Positions 60,275 to 63,632 of a DNA stretch of 63,632 nt are shown here, in pieces. Each line of letters begins with the position of its first letter. Position 1 is the first letter of the stretch. Where the stretch lies: contig CAIUUO010000148.1 in assembly GCA_903902325.1 (NCBI GenBank), forward strand, positions 1 to 63,632, given 5' to 3'. Source of the DNA: an uncultured Bacteroidia bacterium (GTDB taxonomy: Bacteria > Bacteroidota > Bacteroidia > Bacteroidales > Prolixibacteraceae). Both the position numbers and the translations under genes were made by a program. The notes beneath the pieces are model-generated. The model was given only the letters and a program-made list of their open reading frames with translations, made no database searches and was not told where the DNA came from.

Positions 60275-62731
60275 TTACCTGATTTGAGCTCCTAACTCTC
60301 TTTTGAATGCATTGATCAATTTCTCCATAGTTTTTTCTATCTGCTTGTCGTTAAGTGTTTTGGAATCATCCCTTAACAGGAAGCTGACAGCATACGATTT
60401 CTTGCCTTCCGGCAGGTGCTGGCCTTCGTACACGTCGAAAATGGAAACAGATTTCAACAGTTCTTTCTCCGTCCGCTTTGCACACATTTCGATGGTGCTG
60501 AAGGTTACTTCCTTGTCAACAAGCAGTGCAAGGTCCCTTTTTACTTCAGGGAACCTTGGCAGCGGCGTATAGGCAACTTTATGCTTTTTAATGGCATTAA
60601 GCAGAAGAGTCCAGTGAATATCGGCATAATACACATCCGCCTGGATATCGCTCTGTTTCAAAATATTCTTACCAAGAATGCCCAATTGTGCAATCTTCTG
60701 GTTGTTGAACGAATAGATGATTCCTTCCGAATAAATTTCTGAAACGAAGGTTTCCATCTGACAATTTCCAGGTAGGACTCCCAAGCGAGATAAAATCTTT
60801 TCGAGGTAACCCTTCAAGGTGTAAAAACTGGATGGAGTGGCTTTTGATACCCAGTTTTCGTTTTCCTTGTTCCCCGTGAGCCATAATCCAATATGCTCTT
60901 CCTCCCTGTAGTTTTTAACAGGATTCGAATAGGTCTTGGTTCCGTCGTAGAAATAGACATTGCCAAATTCATACAATTTCAAATCGGAATTTCTGAAATT
61001 GGTATTTCTCAAAATGGTCTCAAGTCCGCCGAAAAGCAAGGTCTGGCGCATGGCATTGAGATCCGAACTGAGCGGATTATAAAGTTTTACGCAGTTTCCC
61101 TCCCTGAAAGTATCGAGTGTTTCGTAATAGGTCGATTTTGTGAGCGAATTGCACATGATTTCGTTGAAACCATTGGCGGTAAGCATCTCGGAAACCAGGT
61201 TCTGCAATTTTTGCTTGTCGGGATGACCTGCGTGCTGAAGCGTTGATTTTACTGCTGTACCCGCCTCAACATTGTTGTAGCCATAAATCCTGAGCAGTTC
61301 CTCGATCACATCTGCCTCTCTGCGCACATCCACGCGGTAGGGCGGTACAGAGAGTTCTAGCCCGGTTTCAGTCTCTGTAACAATTTTAATCTCTAGCGAG
61401 CCCAGAATGTTCCTGATCTGTTCGCTGGGAATCTCCTTGCCTATCAGCCTGGTAATGTTTCTGTAACTTACGGATACCGCGAAAGGTTCAAGTATGGCCG
61501 GGTCTGCAACAACATCCACGATATCGGAAGATATGACGCCACCAGCAAGTTCGCAGATCAGGATGGCAGCACGTTTAAGGGCATAGATGGTTCCGTTCGG
61601 ATCTACTCCGCGTTCGAAACGAAAGGAAGCATCCGTGTTCAAACCGTGACGCCTGGCCGTTTTACGGATAAAGACCGGATTAAACCAGGCGCTTTCCAAA
61701 AACATATCTGTAGTTTCATTTTTGATCCCGGAATCAATTCCTCCGAAGACGCCGCCAATGCACATACCATCTGATTCGTTGCAGATCATCAGGTCTTTTT
61801 CGTCGAGAAGACGATCCACCTCATCCAGGGTACGGAATTTTGTTCCGGCTGGCAGGGTTTTAACCACTATTTTGTTCCCCTTGATTGCTGAACTATCAAA
61901 AGCGTGCAGTGGCTGTCCCGTTTCGAAAAGGACATAATTGGTGATGTCGACCACATTGTTGATGGGTTTCAACCCAATCACCCTTAGCCTGTTTTTAAGC
62001 CATTCGGGCGATTCCCTGATGGTTATTCCTGAGATGGAAACTCCTGCATATCGGGCGCAGGCTTCCGGATTTTCGATGGTAACCGTAACCGGATGGGTAC
62101 GTTTTGCGACGGTAAAAGCCTCCACCGAAGGACGAATATAACGAATGTCCTGGGTTTGCCTCAAATAAGCAGCCAGGTCGCGGGCCACCCCGATGTGCGA
62201 CGCGCTGTCGATTCGGTTGGGGGTGAGGTCGACTTCCAGACAATAGTCGCTTTCGATATTGAAATATTTCGAAGCGGGAGTTCCTGGCACGGTAGCAGGG
62301 TCGAGCACCATGATGCCATTGTGGTCGTTTCCGAGGCCAATTTCATCTTCGGCGCAGATCATTCCTGCCGAAACTTCTCCGCGTATCTTTGATTTTTGAA
62401 TTGTGAATGATTCATCGCCCTTGTACAGCGTAGTGCCTACAGTCGCAACGATCACTTTCTGACCTGCGGCTACATTAGGGGCGCCGCAAACAATCGGAGC
62501 GACCTCTCCGTTACCCAGATCGACGGTGGTTATACTAAGGTGATCGGATCCGGGATGCTTCCCGCAGGTAAGTACCTCACCAACCACCAGCCCTTTCAAC
62601 CCTCCCTTGATGGATTCCACCTCCTCCATGCTTCCCGTCTCCAGGCCCAGTTGTGTCAGTAATGCAGCAATTTCCTGCGGGGACAGGGATAAATTGAGGT
62701 AATCTTTCAGCCACTTATATGAGATGTTCAT
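60275..62731 (-). CDS. pheT: Phenylalanyl-tRNA synthetase beta subunit
   Basis: An 818-residue beta subunit that forms the alpha2-beta2 PheRS. The N-terminal tRNA-binding EMAP-like domain (about 40-150, HPGSDHLSITTVDLG, VCGAPNV), B3/B4 editing region (GLKPINNVVDITNYVL, GQPLHAFD), B5 domain (about 400-475), a catalytic-like domain and the C-terminal ferredoxin-fold anticodon-binding domain (RFPEVKRDLALLVD) are all present. The alpha-subunit gene is not adjacent, as is common in Bacteroidota. A full consensus promoter lies upstream. Confidence 0.96.
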   Translation of the reverse strand: MNISYKWLKDYLNLSLSPQEIAALLTQLGLETGSMEEVESIKGGLKGLVVGEVLTCGKHPGSDHLSITTVDLGNGEVAPIVCGAPNVAAGQKVIVATVGTTLYKGDESFTIQKSKIRGEVSAGMICAEDEIGLGNDHNGIMVLDPATVPGTPASKYFNIESDYCLEVDLTPNRIDSASHIGVARDLAAYLRQTQDIRYIRPSVEAFTVAKRTHPVTVTIENPEACARYAGVSISGITIRESPEWLKNRLRVIGLKPINNVVDITNYVLFETGQPLHAFDSSAIKGNKIVVKTLPAGTKFRTLDEVDRLLDEKDLMICNESDGMCIGGVFGGIDSGIKNETTDMFLESAWFNPVFIRKTARRHGLNTDASFRFERGVDPNGTIYALKRAAILICELAGGVISSDIVDVVADPAILEPFAVSVSYRNITRLIGKEIPSEQIRNILGSLEIKIVTETETGLELSVPPYRVDVRREADVIEELLRIYGYNNVEAGTAVKSTLQHAGHPDKQKLQNLVSEMLTANGFNEIMCNSLTKSTYYETLDTFREGNCVKLYNPLSSDLNAMRQTLLFGGLETILRNTNFRNSDLKLYEFGNVYFYDGTKTYSNPVKNYREEEHIGLWLTGNKENENWVSKATPSSFYTLKGYLEKILSRLGVLPGNCQMETFVSEIYSEGIIYSFNNQKIAQLGILGKNILKQSDIQADVYYADIHWTLLLNAIKKHKVAYTPLPRFPEVKRDLALLVDKEVTFSTIEMCAKRTEKELLKSVSIFDVYEGQHLPEGKKSYAVSFLLRDDSKTLNDKQIEKTMEKLINAFKRELGAQIR

Positions 62732-62753
62732 TCGATTCAGTTTAATATGGGTG

Positions 62754-62784
62754 CAAATTTAGGTATTTATAGACTAAAGACAAA
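62754..62784 (-). promoter_or_regulatory. Consensus Bacteroidota promoter of pheT
   Basis: On the minus strand TTTG (62784-62781) and TAAATTTG (62761-62754) are 19 bases apart, matching the consensus exactly. The pheT ATG follows 22 bases later. Confidence 0.75.
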
Positions 62785-62790
62785 TATGAA

Positions 62791-62806
62791 ATTGTCAATT
62801 GACAAT
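62791..62806. repeat. Solo TTGACAA-word palindrome
   Basis: ATTGTCAATTGACAAT is a perfect 16-base palindrome made of one TTGTCAA and one TTGACAA word, the units that form the arms of the module at 45408-45879. It lies just upstream of the pheT promoter. The surrounding 313-base gap (62732-63044) has no gene. Confidence 0.6.
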
Positions 62807-63044
62807 GATGTACATAATCTGTGGCAACGACTTGGCAAAAAATGAATATTTCTCCTTTTTTTTGCAAAATATTCACACTTAATCTTACTTTTATCAACTT
62901 TCTATTAAAAAATAAATAAATTTCCTGTAAAATATTGTTTGAATTTAATGAATTGCTATTTTGCATCACTTTTGAGACCTTATCGGTCAACCGGCGAATT
63001 AATCGTAATGCATTGATTATTAATAAAATAAAATATATTTACCT

Positions 63045-63404
63045 ATGGCATTAAGCAACAAACCACGTTTAGTAAAGGATTACGATAAGCTGCCACTTGA
63101 TATTCAGGGGCAAATTAAGCTAAACTATCCCCAGGGGTTTGCAGGTAGTCTCATTACCTATATCGATGCCAAAGGTAAAGTGGTCTCTGCTTTGCCTTAC
63201 GAAACCGACGATTTTTATTATCTCGTCAGGATGACTCTGGCAGAGGCTTATGACATCATTGAAAACGATGAAGATTTTGGTGATGACGGAATCTTAAGGG
63301 ATGATTTTGCACTTCAGGGTTTCGAAGGCGGCGACGAGGAAGATGATGTGGAAGATATTGCGGATGAACCGCTCGAAGAAGATGACGAAGATGACGATGT
63401 GTAG
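63045..63404 (+). CDS. Small conserved acidic protein of unknown function
   Basis: A 119-residue protein with a basic, structured N-terminal half (NKPRLVKDYDKLPLDIQGQI, FAGSLITYIDAKGKVVSALP, PYETDDFYYLVRMTL) and a very acidic C-terminal third of Asp/Glu runs. I recall similar proteins as conserved but uncharacterised in Bacteroidota, but cannot assign a function. A perfect intrinsic terminator begins right after its stop, so it is transcribed as a single gene or as the last of a unit. Confidence 0.75.
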   Translation: MALSNKPRLVKDYDKLPLDIQGQIKLNYPQGFAGSLITYIDAKGKVVSALPYETDDFYYLVRMTLAEAYDIIENDEDFGDDGILRDDFALQGFEGGDEEDDVEDIADEPLEEDDEDDDV

Positions 63405-63430
63405 AAAAAAGCCGGACGACCGGCTTTTTT
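63405..63430 (+). terminator. Intrinsic terminator of the acidic-protein gene
   Basis: Perfect 11-base arms (AAAAAAGCCGG and CCGGCTTTTTT) around ACGA, ending in a T run, start at the first base after the stop codon. Confidence 0.92.
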
Positions 63431-63431
63431 T

Positions 63432-63506
63432 ATAATTACAAATTACAAATTACAAATTACAAATTGCCAGAATGAACCAACCTCCCAATTTTTAATTTTT
63501 AATTAA
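63432..63506. repeat. Intergenic palindrome, ATTACAA word family
   Basis: Four ATTACAA heptamers (63435-63462) face AATTTTTAATTTTTAATT at 63485-63502. It follows the terminator directly. The remaining bases to the window end hold no gene I can support. Confidence 0.65.
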
Positions 63507-63632
63507 GAGTGTTCAAAACCTTTAAAAATAGTTTTATTAATAAATATATAGTTCTTTGAAATTTTGAATTAGGGATTTAATTAATTAGTTACCAGAAATA
63601 TGTGTTTGGGTCACCACCGCAATATTCTATTA

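Noticed and set aside
63530-63632. AGTTCTTTGAAATTTTG-like sequence resembling leader DNA upstream of 16S rRNA
   Set aside because: No rRNA sequence follows before the window ends and the resemblance is short, so no RNA gene is called.

Overview
The window looks like a chromosomal segment of a member of the Bacteroidota (probably class Bacteroidia; lineage not resolved below that). Supporting signs are the Bacteroidota promoter element TAnnTTTG ahead of several genes (twice with TTTG exactly 19 bases upstream), CarboxypepD_reg/TonB-plug, Porin_10 and DUF3078 outer-membrane proteins, an MqnP-type UbiA prenyltransferase, and housekeeping genes of bacteroidete length (lysS 573 aa, pgi 449 aa, pheT 818 aa). 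No rRNA, tRNA, CRISPR array or transposase was seen.

Layout. 1-4452: an AT-rich accessory cassette with a truncated hypothetical gene, a WYL-domain regulator, a GIY-YIG nuclease fused to a YaaA/DUF6884-like domain, and a DUF2971 protein. This is a candidate uncharacterised defence system. 4612-9684 (minus): a sugar module of ROK kinase, GmhA-like SIS isomerase, FucP-like MFS transporter and a PfkB kinase-HAD phosphatase fusion, closed by two hairpin terminators. 9833-10438: a palindrome-bracketed GxxExxY gene. 10496-14955 (minus): a large envelope protein (carboxypeptidase-like, MG2-like and TonB-plug domains) followed by a decapitated gene remnant. 15292-22463: a GH2 lipoprotein, VF530, era, der and a DEAD-box helicase. 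22587-28984: a ferredoxin-nitroreductase, a GATase, an XRE/SnoaL-like fusion, an ICMT-like methyltransferase, a VOC protein, an RluA-type synthase and a lipoprotein. 28991-41090: pgi, gpsA, lysS, recJ, a NUDIX hydrolase, a putative porin and a Ca2+ P-type ATPase. 41281-48999: a TetR-controlled tripartite ABC efflux system resembling E. coli cecR-ybhGFSR with TolC; its two ATPase genes are separated by a palindrome-bracketed four-helix-bundle gene. 49211-51178: a DUF3078 protein. 51588-57755: a second defence-like island with a mosaic type IIG restriction-modification enzyme, a palindrome-bracketed GxxExxY gene, a DUF488 fusion protein and its partner. 57942-63404: ubiA/mqnP, SRPBCC, GNAT, pheT and an acidic protein.

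The most striking theme is the intergenic DNA. Many gene boundaries carry inverted repeats whose arms are tandem copies of short words of about 7-9 bases (ATTACAA, TAAAGTGCC, TTGACAA, ACCACAATAG, TAGCTAT and others). In three places the loop of such a palindrome carries one small gene, giving modules of similar size (483, 472 and 513 bp). Two carry GxxExxY PD-(D/E)XK-like proteins and one a four-helix-bundle (23S rRNA intervening-sequence type) protein. In two cases the arms supply codons or the stop codon of flanking genes. This suggests an ORF-in-hairpin mobile element related in architecture to 23S rRNA intervening sequences. No transposase was seen, so the mechanism is unknown.

All family assignments come from recognised motifs in the translated sequence; no database search was run.
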